NCBI RefSeq assembly: GCF_027744825.2
Contig: NC_071348.1
Coordinates: 21,423,563 to 21,487,562, forward strand
DNA: 64,000 bases
From: Synchiropus splendidus
Taxonomy: Eukaryota; Chordata; Actinopteri; Syngnathiformes; Callionymidae
Reading direction: 5' to 3'
Numbering within the stretch: the stretch's first letter is position 1; the number at the start of each line of letters is the position of its first letter. The notes under the pieces are model-generated. The model worked only from the letters and a program-made list of their open reading frames with translations, was not told the DNA's origin and made no database searches. This document shows, piece after piece, positions 55,135-64,000 of the stretch. The translations under genes and the position numbers were made by a program.

Positions 55135-55770
55135 GTGGATGAGGGGTCATTATGGAAGGAATTAATTTTCGATCCGCGTTTGAAAACACCATTTTCATGT
55201 CTAGTGGTGGGACCGTCGGGGTCGGGAAAGACCCATTTTGTAAAATGTATACTTGAAAATTGTGAACATGTTATGGATGATGTCAATATAAATATTGTAT
55301 GGATTTATACTTCTTTTCAACCTATGTACAGTGAATTGCAAAAGATGAATAAAAATATCAAATTCATTGGAGGTTTACCTGAATCTTTTGAAAATGAAGA
55401 TGTATTTCCTTCTGATAGAAAACATTTGATTATTCTTGACGACGATTTTTGAAGCGTCTGAAAGCCCAGAGGTTGTTCGCATTTTTACGCAGTATAGACA
55501 TCATAAAAATATGAGTGTTATATTGCTGACGCAAAACTTATTTCATCGCGGTAAATATAGTCGTGCTATTAGTCTGAATAGCAATTACTCTGTATTGTTT
55601 ACCCGTCTCAAAGAGCTTTCTTTCTAGAAAGCTTTGAAGATGCTACAGCTGACGTTCACGGGTACTTAATCGTTGATCTAACACCCTCCTGTCCAGAACG
55701 CTGCAGACTAAGGACTGGGATACTACCTCATCAGCGTCACACTGTGTACACACCAAAAACGTCTGCTTGA
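55135..55770 (+). pseudogene. Polinton B: packaging ATPase, frameshifted
   Basis: The frame 55135-55452 has SLWKELIFDPRLKTPFSCLV and the Walker A box GPSGSGKT (about 55210-55233), then HLIILDD (Walker B). A small deletion near 55443 shifts the frame into FEASESPEVVRIFTQYRHHK, and about 50 bases are missing near 55600 relative to locus A. The stop is at 55768-55770. No ATG is visible in frame before Walker A; the open stretch begins at a GTG, so the true start may have been lost. FtsK/HerA-like, A32-type family. Confidence 0.8.
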
Positions 55771-55773
55771 GTT

Positions 55774-56117
55774 ATGTCAGCGCGTATAAAAAGAAACGCT
55801 GGTTTACTTAAGGAACTATACCATGCTCCGTACCAAGAAACGAGTAAAGACATTTTGACACGTAGTTCCCGGGACTTCATTCAAGCTCTCGGTGAGATCG
55901 CCCTGAATGTTTTGAAGGGGAATGTACCATTGTCGCAGGCTCAGTTAAAAAAACTGAAAAAACAGAAGAAAAACATCAGACTCTTGGCTAATAAAAAAGC
56001 GTGCTTGAAGCGTAAACAAAGGATTCTTAAAAAGCAATCGGGTGGATTCCTGTTGCCGTTGCTAGCGGCTGCCGTTCCAATAATTGGAAATCTAATATGA
56101 GGACTTGTAAAGAAGTA
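55774..56117 (+). pseudogene. Polinton B: pX-like protein with premature stop
   Basis: Same start and composition as 20075-20416, with a local change (YQETSKD for SKKRKD). GGA to TGA at 56098-56100 removes the last five residues, so loss is minor (108 of 113). It might still make a nearly complete product. Confidence 0.65.
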
Positions 56118-56124
56118 AAACGCT

Positions 56125-56724
56125 ATGAAGACTGTCCAGAAAGTGTATCTCGTCTCTCCTCGACAAATTAACCAGTTATCACGTCCAACCTCTGACATCC
56201 GTGAAACTGCCAAAGATGAATTGAATGAGAAGATGAGGACCATTCTAAATGATTCTCAGTTAAACTCGTATGAGAAGATTAAAAACTACGATGCTCTATT
56301 GCAGAGATATTTAACCTTTACTAAACAGGATCAGAGAGACCAAAGGAGAGTAACTCTGACTTTACAACGAGACGGAGTCAGCGATCATCCCCTCGACTCT
56401 GACAGACGTGTCGAAAGCGTTCTAAAATCACCCTCTGTAACAGATGACCTGGGTAAGGATATTCTAAATAGCCTTCCGTCAAAAGCTCGAAGAAATGCTG
56501 AACACATTATCCGGAGGATATCCAAAAACGGCGACGGTTGGAATATGAATGGTGAATTTATGTATGAAGGAAATGCTGTAAAAGGCTCTCATGTGATCGA
56601 TATATTCAAGTACCTTTCCCTACCGTATGAGAAAACAAGTTCTTCATTACCTGAGGGATGGTCCGAGTTTCTCGTCACATTATTAAAGCTAAACATCCCT
56701 CTCACCCTGCTGTCCAATCCTTAA
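56125..56724 (+). pseudogene. Polinton B: conserved unknown protein, truncated at B/C junction
   Basis: Homologous to 20423-21187 through LNIPLTLLSNP, then a stop at 56722-56724; the basic C-terminal 50 residues are lost. About 20 bases later (near 56745) homology switches to the exonuclease region of the next PolB copy. Confidence 0.7.
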
Positions 56725-56743
56725 GCGAATCGAATTCTATCTC

Positions 56744-58694
56744 GTGATAGAGGATTCTTTCAATTTCAGGAGTGAAGCTATTCACTATTGTAAAAACGAT
56801 GTTGACATTCTGGCCAGAGGATGCATGATATTTAGAGACGAGTTTTTTAAAGAAACAGGTGTTGATGCACTCTCGTCCATAACAATCGCCTCTGCGTGTA
56901 TGGCTGTTGTCAGGACCAACTTTTTAAAACCAGACACATTAGACATGTCCCAACAATTATGTAACGAGCGGTAACAAGAGGTTCTCAGATGCTTCCATCC
57001 AGTGGCTGCACAATCACACAGACAGGGCATTTTCATACAACATGCCTTGAACCGTGGGGAGATGGTGTTTGGCCAGTATTTTGTTGACGGTTATCCTGAA
57101 GTTGACGGTGTTACGCAGGTCTGGGAGTTTAACGGATGTTTATTCCACGGTTGTCCTTCATGTGTTGACCCTCATGCAGTTTTTCCGTTAAGAGGTAGAC
57201 CATACGGTGAATACTACTCTGCTACGATGGAGAGAGAGCAGGCGTTAAAGTCTGATCATGGGGTGCGTCTTTTTACCATCTGGGAACACGAATGGCATTC
57301 GCTTCGACAGTCGTTTGATGATCTCAGAGATTTTCTCTTAGATTTTGACACCCCTGAGCCTCTCAACCCTCGTAATGCCCTCTACGGCGATAGAACCAGC
57401 GCTTTAAAGCTGCGTTACACGGCCAAGCCTGATGAAAAAGTTTATTACGCTGATGTCACCTCTCTGTATCCTTACGTCAACAGCACGTGCTCCTACCTCC
57501 TAGGTCACCCCCGAATAATTCACGAAGACTTCGGGGATTCCAGACAGTACTTCGGTCTTATCAAGGCGGTTGTCTATCCTCCTCGGGGTTTATATGTACC
57601 TGTTTTACCCTACAGAGGACCGGGGGTAAATTACACTTCACGTTATGCAGTATCTGTTCAAGTCGTAATGTTCAAGGCAGTGACTGTACGCATAATGATG
57701 ACGAACTTGTTTTGACAGGGGTCTGGGTCACGGTTGAGTTCAACAAGGCTCTGGACAAGGGATACAAGGTGGCCAAGATTATCAAAGTATGGCATTTTGA
57801 TAGATCTAGCAATTGTATTTTCGCAGGTTACATCCATACATTCCTGAAGGACAAGCAGGAGGCTTCTGGTTACCCTGCTGAGGCCGTTGATCAGGAAAGC
57901 CGTGACAAATACATTGAGGATTATCAAGCCCATCAGGGGATTTTGCTTTGCGCTGATACGATTTGTCACAACCCAGCAAAGAGACAGGTGGCTAAGGCTT
58001 GAATTAATAGCCTGTGGGGCAAGTTTTATCAGAAAGAGAACATGTCTCAGGTTTCTGTAGTGTCAGACCCCAACGAGTTTTTCAGTTTCTTGTTTTCAGG
58101 GAAATACGAGGTCAGCTACTTTAACGTGCTGGATGACAAAAAAAGTTGTGATCCAGTGGCGTTTCAAGGGTCTCTACCCTCCCGGTAAATGCAGCAATGT
58201 TTTTATCAGAGCTTTTACCACTACTTATGCTCGTCTGACGTTGTACAGTTACATGGAGAAATTGCAGGAGAATGTTCTCTATGTTGACACAGACAGCTTG
58301 ATATATGTGGTGAAAGACGGCAAGACGCCTTTAAAATTAGGTAACTATCTCGGTGATCTGACTGATGAACTCGACGGGGATAGCATCAAGGACTTTGTTT
58401 CGGCGGGTCCTAGGTCGTAAGCTTATAGGAACAAAGGACAGAAGAAGGTTGTGATTAAAATTAAAGGTATCACGCAAACAAAAGAATCTTGTGAGCGGAT
58501 AAACTTTGACTCCGTCTGTAGAGGGCTATTTGCAGAATTCACCTGATGGGGTGCTTGAGACCTGCCAACACAACATTGAGAGGGATAAAAAGAACATCGC
58601 AGTAAAAAACAGATCAGTTATTAAAAAACTCCGGGTCGTGTACAATAAGAGGCGATTATTTTCGGATGGGACAACCAAACCTTTCGGGTTCTGA
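56744..58694 (+). pseudogene. Polinton C: PolB from exonuclease domain to C-terminus, several frame breaks
   Basis: 5'-truncated. The first part (56744-56974) has HYCKNDVDILARG, an Exo III-type motif. The next frame (57002-57715) has VWEFNGCLFHGCPSC and motif A in VYYADVTSLYPYVNST. Further frames hold GVWVTVEFNKALDKGYKVAK, NPAKRQVAKA followed by a TGA, NSLWGKF (motif B) and YVDTDSLIYV (motif C, about 58280-58309), ending LRVVYNKRRLFSDGTTKPFG. At least four lesions. It supplies the segment missing in locus B, and shows the normal domain order. Confidence 0.85.
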
Positions 58695-58699
58695 GTTTT

Positions 58700-59391
58700 G
58701 GGTGGATGAGGGGTCATTATCGAAGAAATTAATTTCGATCCACATTTGAAAACACCATTTTCATGTCTAGTGGTGGGACCATCAGGGTCAGGAAAGACCC
58801 ATTTTGTAAAATGTATACTTGAAAATTGTGTGGACTTGAAAAAAATGTAATGGATGATGTCAATGTAAATATTGTACGGATTTATACTTCTTTTCAACCT
58901 TTGTACAGTGAATTGCAAAAGATGAATAAAAATATCAAATTCATTGAAGGTTTACCTGAATCTTTTGAAAATGAAGATCTATTTCCTTCTGATAGAAAAC
59001 GTTTGATTATTCTTGACAATGTTATTTTTGAAACTTCTGAAAACCCTGAGGCATTTTTACACAGTAGAGACATCATAAAAATATGAGTGTTATAATGCTT
59101 ACGCAAAACTTATTTCATCGTGGTAAATATAGTCGTACTATTAGTCTGAATATCAATTACTTTGTATTGTTTAAGAATCCTCGCGATAAAATGTAGATAA
59201 AAGTTGTTGCTCAACAGGTTTACCCGTCTCAAAGAGCTTTCTTTCTAGAAATCTTTGAAGATGTTACAGCTGGCGCTCACGGGTACTTAATTGTTGATCT
59301 AACACCCTCATGTCCAGAACGCTACAGACTAAGGACTGGGATACTTCCTCATCAACGTCACACTGTGTCCATACCAAAAACGTCTGCTTAA
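58700..59391 (+). pseudogene. Polinton C: packaging ATPase, several lesions
   Basis: A Walker A box (GPSGSGKT, about 58775-58798) and LIILDN in place of the Walker B LIILDD can be read, with a short insertion near 58830 (GTGGACTTGAAAAAAATG), a frame change at about 59050 and a TAG at about 59193 in place of CAG. Ends CCATACCAAAAACGTCTGCT then TAA. Not functional. Confidence 0.8.
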
Positions 59392-59396
59392 GTTAT

Positions 59397-59703
59397 GTCA
59401 GTGCGTATAAAAAGAAACGCGGGTTTACTTAAGGAACTATAGCATGCTCCTTCAAAGAAACGTAAAGACATTTTGATGCATAGTTCTCGGGACTTTATTC
59501 AAGCTCTCGGTGAGATCGCCCTGAATGTTTTGAAGGGGACTGTACCATTGTCGCAGGCTCAGTTCAAAAAACTGAAAAAACAGAAGAAAAACATCAGACT
59601 CTTGGCTAATAAAAAAGTGTGCGTGAAGCGTGAAGGATTCTTAAAAAGCTGTTGCCGTTGCTATCGGCAGCTGTTCCAATAGGTCGACTTGTAAAGAAGT
59701 AAA
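59397..59703 (+). pseudogene. Polinton C: pX-like protein, broken
   Basis: ATG at 59397 (MSVRIKRNAGLLKEL), then TAG in place of TAC at codon 16. Later a deletion removes the Gly-Gly region and most of the hydrophobic tail (LKSCCRCYRQLF reading frame). Confidence 0.7.
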
Positions 59704-59708
59704 ACACG

Positions 59709-60478
59709 ATGAAGACTGTCCAGAAAATGTATCTCGTCTTTCCTCAGCAAATTATCCAGTTATGACGTCCAACCACCGACATCCGTGAAACTGCCAAAGA
59801 TGAATTGAATGAGAAGATGAGGACCATTCTAAATGATTCTCAGTCTAACTCGTATGAGAAGATAAAAAAGTATAATGCTCGATTGCAGAGATATTTAACC
59901 TTTACTAAAGAGGATCAGAGAGACCAAAGGAGAGTAACTCTGACTTTACAATGAGATGGAGTCAGCGATCATCCCCACGACTCTGACAGTCGTGTCGAAA
60001 GTGTTCTAAAAACACCCACTGTAACAGATGACTTGGGTAAGGATATTCTAAATAGCCTTCCGTCAAAAGCTCGAAGAAATGCTGAATACATTATCCAGAG
60101 GATATCCAAAGACGGTGGTGGTTGGAATATGAATGGTGAATTTATGTATGAAGGAAGTGCTGTAAAAGGCTCTCATGTGATCGATATATTCAAGTACCTT
60201 TCCCTACCGTATAAGAAAACAAGTTCTTCGTTACCTGAGGGATGGTCCGAGTTTCTTGTCACATTATTAAAGCTAAAATGCCTCTCACACTGCTGTCCAA
60301 TCCTGAATCGAGGGCTCAATATCAGAGACTTAAATCGAATTCTATCTTACGAAAGAAAAGTATAGCTGAGAGCTGGTCTCCCGACCCAAAGGACCCTAAA
60401 GTGACACCTCAACGACGCTTGACGCGTGTAGTGACCAAAGGGAAGAAATTGTCTCTAACACCTCGATGGGTTTCCTGA
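59709..60478 (+). pseudogene. Polinton C: conserved unknown protein, stops and frame shift
   Basis: Collinear with 20423-21187. In-frame stops occur near 59763 (TATGACGT for TATCACGT) and 59951 (CAATGA for CGA); a one-base change near 60275 shifts the frame before the basic tail. The end KLSLTPRWVS is kept. Confidence 0.7.
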
Positions 60479-60504
60479 ATAATTGTCTTGTACACAGTTA
60501 TTGT

Positions 60505-60540
60505 CTTTTCATCAAAGAAATGTTTTATTGAATTACTATG
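60505..60540 (-). terminator. Polinton C: minus-strand polyadenylation signal
   Basis: TTTATT (AATAAA on the minus strand) is kept in AATGTTTTATTGAATT, while the plus-strand AATAAA of locus A has become AAAGAAA. Confidence 0.6.
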
Positions 60541-60585
60541 AGATTACGGATTTTTTTTAAATACACACACGCACAATAAGATTAG

Positions 60586-61128
60586 TCACACGTTACAATA
60601 GTCTTTAAAATACAGAAGAGAACAGTTTTGTTGTTTCCATGGACAGTGTGCACATCTTTTTAGACATTGTTGATGTCCTTTCACAAAGTTGTATAGCATG
60701 AGGTCGTTTTTTAAGTTATCGTCACTGTATAGACTTAATACTTCTCCGATAGACAGCCCTCTAGCACGATGACAGAGGTAGAAGACGCAATGATGACCAC
60801 ATACAAACGATAGAGGGTGCTGTAGTTGACCATTGTTGTACTTGATGACCTCTGAATGTTTCTTGAGGAACTTTAAAATATTTTCAGGGTAATGTGCAAA
60901 GTAGGGCCCCATTCCAAACGAGTCAAAGAAAGTTGTTCTCCCGTCTTCTTTGAGAGTTAAAGCCAGCCAGTGCACTTCTGGTTTATGTGCCGGATGTGTG
61001 TTGACGATGAAATATGCAGGCAGTCTGAGGGGTTGTGTCAATTGAGGCAACTTATCCGACGGCCACACACCGTAAAATGTGTCGCCCATGAGACCTCTCA
61101 GCAGCCTCTGTAACTGGAGACTATCCAT
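60586..61128 (-). CDS. Polinton C: adenain-like cysteine protease, open 180 codons
   Basis: I start at ATG 61128 (MDSLQLQRLLRGLMGDTFYG) rather than the longer upstream extension, because it overlaps the capsid stop by 8 bases exactly as in locus A. Landmarks: NTHPAHKPEVHWLALTLKED (active-site His near residue 60), FFDSFGMGPYF (acidic residue of the triad), LQHPLSFVCGHHCVFYL (Gln and catalytic Cys near residue 117-120). These fit peptidase family C5. The only protease copy in the window with an open frame; it lies beside a capsid pseudogene. Confidence 0.8.
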   Translation of the reverse strand: MDSLQLQRLLRGLMGDTFYGVWPSDKLPQLTQPLRLPAYFIVNTHPAHKPEVHWLALTLKEDGRTTFFDSFGMGPYFAHYPENILKFLKKHSEVIKYNNGQLQHPLSFVCGHHCVFYLCHRARGLSIGEVLSLYSDDNLKNDLMLYNFVKGHQQCLKRCAHCPWKQQNCSLLYFKDYCNV

Positions 61129-62310
61129 AACTTTTATAATAATAGTCCACCAGCACTTGTCTTTTTGCATCAATCTCCAGAATGGAATCATAACAAGCGT
61201 ACACAATCAGTGTTAGGGTGTTTGGTGAAGCAACTCTGAATCTCATCTCCAGTCTTAAATTCCCTTTTGAGACAGCTGAGAGAGCGTCGTTGTCATCGGC
61301 TGGATTGAGATTAAATGCAAACAGCGAATATCAGCTGTTAAAACCTTCGCGGTCAATGCTTAGATACTTCAAATGTCTTCCTGTAGCTAGAATCATGTTA
61401 TAAAACTCTTTGACCGCCATACCGTTGTTAAACTGAGGTTGAAAAGCTTTAGCGGGGATCTGTGGACCGTCCTGACAGAGGGCTAGATATTCATGTTGAA
61501 CGGGCAGAGATCTTTCCTACCGGAAAATGCCTCATGACGCACCATCCCTAAAACCACGGATTTAGGTCTTGAACCCAGAAATAAACTCTCCTGGGTACAT
61601 ATTCTCGAGTTCTCTGGAATGGAGTATGTTTTTACGTTGACTCGTGAGAGGGGGTAGAGAGCATTTCCTTTTAACAAACCCGCTGCATGACGTATTCTCA
61701 CAGCTGGCGAAACAGTGACTTTCTTCACAAACAGAGAGGTGCCAAGGATTTTCAGACGAAAGGTGGAGTTGCGAGGTCCGGTCAGGCAGAAGGCATCATT
61801 CGCCCTGGTGAGTTTAATTCTTAAATCGACCGAGTTTAATAACAGTCTCTCACAGAAAAATATGTCGCTGTGCAGAGGACTGAGAAGATGTACTTCTCTG
61901 GACCTGCTCGTGAACTCAGCCCTGAAAAGCCTGAAAAGTTGAGAAGTGTTTCGATCATAGCTCTGTACGGGTGAGTGGAACTGGACTGCGAAATCATCCG
62001 ATCCCCCAGAACCACATCGCACTGGTCAAAGATTGTGTTTAGAGGATAATTGATGAGACCGACTGCTGCGTCGTTAGCCAGCGGTGTGCCATCGGCGTTA
62101 GTAATTCTTGCACGCACGAGTAGAAGGGTGTCGTTTAGGTCTAGATACTTTTCGCCGTCTCCTGGTATAAAAAACTCAATCGCTGATCGCGGCTACTGGA
62201 GCAATTTCAGTGTAAATTTTGTCCTCGATGGAAAGCCGTGTCATCGGGGGCGTGAATAAATCCAGTTCTGCCAATGTGCATTCAGCAGATTTCTGGTGTA
62301 GGAGTGCCAT
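61121..62310 (-). pseudogene. Polinton C: major capsid protein, multiple deletions
   Basis: Collinear with 21829-23151. Lesions seen: loss of 11 bases near 62180 (the GGPIEF region), loss of about 130-140 bases near 61920, and smaller losses near 61365 and 61495. The longest remaining frame is 62022-61483. Clearly a relic of the same gene. Confidence 0.85.
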
Positions 62311-62330
62311 GTTACTGTATATAAGGTTTT

Positions 62331-62766
62331 TTAAAGTATATCAGAGCTCCCTCTGGACTTCCTCTTGGCCCGTTTGCTTCTGTCAACTGAATTCTTTCTT
62401 TTTTTGTTTGTACGTTTATTAGAGCTCTGTGTTACATGTCGTCCTGGAGGGCGTCTCTTTGTTCTTCGTGATAAGACAGCTATACCTCCTGACCCTTCCT
62501 GTCTCTGTTGATCGCTCATTCCTCTCATGGTACAGGTGAACATATCTGTGGCTATGTTACCCACTGCTGATTTGAGATGGGGTTTCGCTATGGCGATACC
62601 TCTTTTCAACAAAGGTGATATAAACCGAAACATTTTTGAGAAGAGGGAACCGATGCCTCGTCCGTACATAACCGGGGCACCGTCAAAACCGGGTAGCTCT
62701 CCGCCCACCTGTTTTTCATAATATTGTACAACTCTGTGCGGGTCGTCTCTTAAGCCTGCATGAACC
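62331..62766 (-). CDS. Polinton C: pVI-like protein, open
   Basis: Start at MVHAGLRDDPHRVVQYYEKQ, as in locus A; an upstream in-frame extension exists but is not conserved. Hydrophobic/amphipathic centre and Lys/Arg tail as in A. The C-terminus differs (AKRKSRGSSDIL) because of a small insertion near 62350. Open frame kept although the neighbours are broken. Confidence 0.6.
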
Positions 62767-62870
62767 ATTGTGTTTGTTTTTGACTTGGTCTGCAAAGGCT
62801 GGTTATCCCTTTGGTGTTGTGGTGATCAATGAATTTCCAGACGTCGATGCAAGGGCTATATAATATCCTC

Positions 62871-63735
62871 TCAAGTAACAGGTCTAAAGTGTAGAGTCAA
62901 CACCACCTTTCCAAATGTAAAATTGACTGGTTTGTTAAGATCTGGTTTAATTTGTGTCTGAATATTTTCAATATGGTTCTTGGCAACCGGTAAATAGTAA
63001 GCAGGGTTAAAATGCTGTGTGATTATATCTGAGTAACTACCCTTGATTTCCACCGTTCTTAAAAGCGGTGCATATGCATCCTCTACAAGCTGCGGTCTTA
63101 CAACGTCAGTAGAGATGGTAAAACCCCACTTTTAAATCAACAGGATGGGGCGCTCTGAACTCGCAATAAATGATGCAATTAGCAGGATCTACACCTAACA
63201 TGTAAGCCAAAGGTGAGTTAAAAAGCACTAGGTTCTGACTGTCTCCTTGAAGATCAATGTTTTGCCGTGCACGGTCAAACAGGAAGCGTATATTCTCATT
63301 GTTTTTTTTTTAAAGTTTGCTCCATCTCGGTTGTAATCTGATTAAGTGAGCTGTAATATCCAACCGTCTTTTTTCCTCTGAGCTGAGGCGCTGGCGTCAG
63401 GATCCGGAGCCCAAAGTCTCGCCATGGCTCTATGAAATTCATCTTTATGAAGCCGCGACGTGTTACCATCTGAATCTGATCCTCTCGGAGCAGCCGTGTT
63501 GGTGTTGGAGTCAGCTCCTCTATGGTTTGGTTTCCAGTAAAATGACGACGTATCCTCTGGAATATTATGCCACGTGTGAGGGTATGTAATCTCCGTCAAA
63601 GCAACCTCCCATTTTCCGTTTAAATCGATATGTTGTGCTAAATGCGGAAAGTACCAATTGAGTTGTCTTTAAAAACTTTTGCACTGGCGTTTGATGGTAA
63701 AGTCACATAGAAGCCCCATTCTTTGAGCCCTACAT
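62871..63735 (-). pseudogene. Polinton C: penton-like protein, broken
   Basis: Collinear with 23703-24644. The N-terminal ITYPHTWHNIPEDTSSFYWK block (63599 frame) and the C-terminal HIENIQTQI block (63053 frame) remain; about 110 bases are missing near 63362 and further shifts occur near 63110 and 63645. Confidence 0.75.
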
Positions 63736-63769
63736 GATGATATGATGCCTGGTGTCAAGGAGGATCGTC

Positions 63770-64000
63770 TTATATATATTTTACATCTGAAGCTTTTACC
63801 CAGCTGTTGAATTTTTCAGGCCAGTTCTTCCACTGGACAAAGACTTGTCTCTCTCCTTTAACGGCGCGTTCCTTGAGAATCTTTTCAACGTGAAATACGT
63901 TATCCTTTACGAGTTGTACTTTTTGCAATTCTTGATCATAAAATGACCCCTGGATGGGTTTGCCATCGAAATCTTTCAATTTATACACAGGCGGGTTGCG
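63770..64000 (-). pseudogene. Polinton C: integrase C-terminus with chromodomain, cut by window end
   Basis: MYKLKDFDGKPIQGSFYDQE, then chromodomain FHVEKILKERAVKGERQVFV and WKNWPEKFNSWVKA, close to locus A. It has no upstream ATG of its own; by comparison with A it is the end of the integrase, whose catalytic core should lie just beyond 64000. Whether the whole gene is intact is unknown. Confidence 0.75.

Noticed and set aside
61129..61206. Upstream 26-codon extension of the locus C protease
   Set aside because: It overlaps the capsid gene in another frame; the conserved ATG at the 8-base overlap is the more likely start.

Overview
This window looks like repeat-rich nuclear DNA from a ray-finned fish, probably a teleost. 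The evidence is relics of DIRS1-like and Ty3/gypsy retrotransposons, a teleost-type LINE 3' end, long GT and CTAT microsatellites, a tandem array of tRNA-like units, and two loci of a Polinton/Maverick (adintovirus-type) DNA element. There are no bacterial features. I see no intact, recognisable host housekeeping gene.

Region by region. 0-2 kb: 3' end of a broken Ty3/gypsy element. 2-9.6 kb: DIRS1-like fragments (reverse transcriptase, tyrosine-recombinase N-terminus) around a degenerate ~185-bp satellite (4.6-6.7 kb). 10-12.3 kb: about 27 tandem tRNA-like units, about 22 on the minus strand then about 5 on the plus strand. 12.3-14 kb: inverted copies of the 6.7-7.95 kb segment and of the satellite. 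14-15.1 kb: a degenerate first copy (G1) of an unrecognised multi-exon gene family. 15.7-16.3 kb: LINE fragment. 16.3-19.4 kb: AT-rich, no recognisable gene. 19.4-25.8 kb: Polinton locus A. 26.5-29.2 kb: no recognisable gene. 29.3-52.8 kb: a cluster of the G family with repeated exon cassettes, GT tracts and twelve 50-bp minisatellite arrays. 53-64 kb: Polinton loci B and C, head to tail, running off the right edge.

The most interesting part is 29-53 kb. Reading splice signals rather than ORFs gives a set of short exons that all begin and end in phase 1. They are exon 1 (starts MDASSSA), exon 2, exon 3 (ends in a stop and carries a strong SUMO-interaction-like motif, IIIIDSEDE), and downstream cassettes that I call H, Q, T, P and Y. 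H/Q/T occur 5 times and P and Y 10 times each between 33.1 and 49.5 kb, with further copies on both sides. Because every cassette is symmetrical, cassettes could be joined in many orders without changing frame. Each Y cassette is a short terminal exon with a stop. Introns between Y and P hold a 50-bp minisatellite whose unit has a CTCF-like core (CCACTAGAGGTCG), about 180 units in all. A promoter-like block with an inverted repeat lies before exon 1 of G1 and G2 and persists in G3. Expression and function cannot be judged from the sequence.

In the Polinton loci, plus-strand genes (PolB, packaging ATPase, a pX-like basic/hydrophobic protein, a conserved unknown protein) converge on minus-strand genes (protease, major capsid protein, pVI-like protein, penton-like protein, integrase with chromodomain). 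Locus A keeps an open morphogenesis set, apart from its protease, but its PolB/ATPase and integrase are broken. Locus C has the opposite state for protease (open) and capsid (broken). These are described as genomic relics only.
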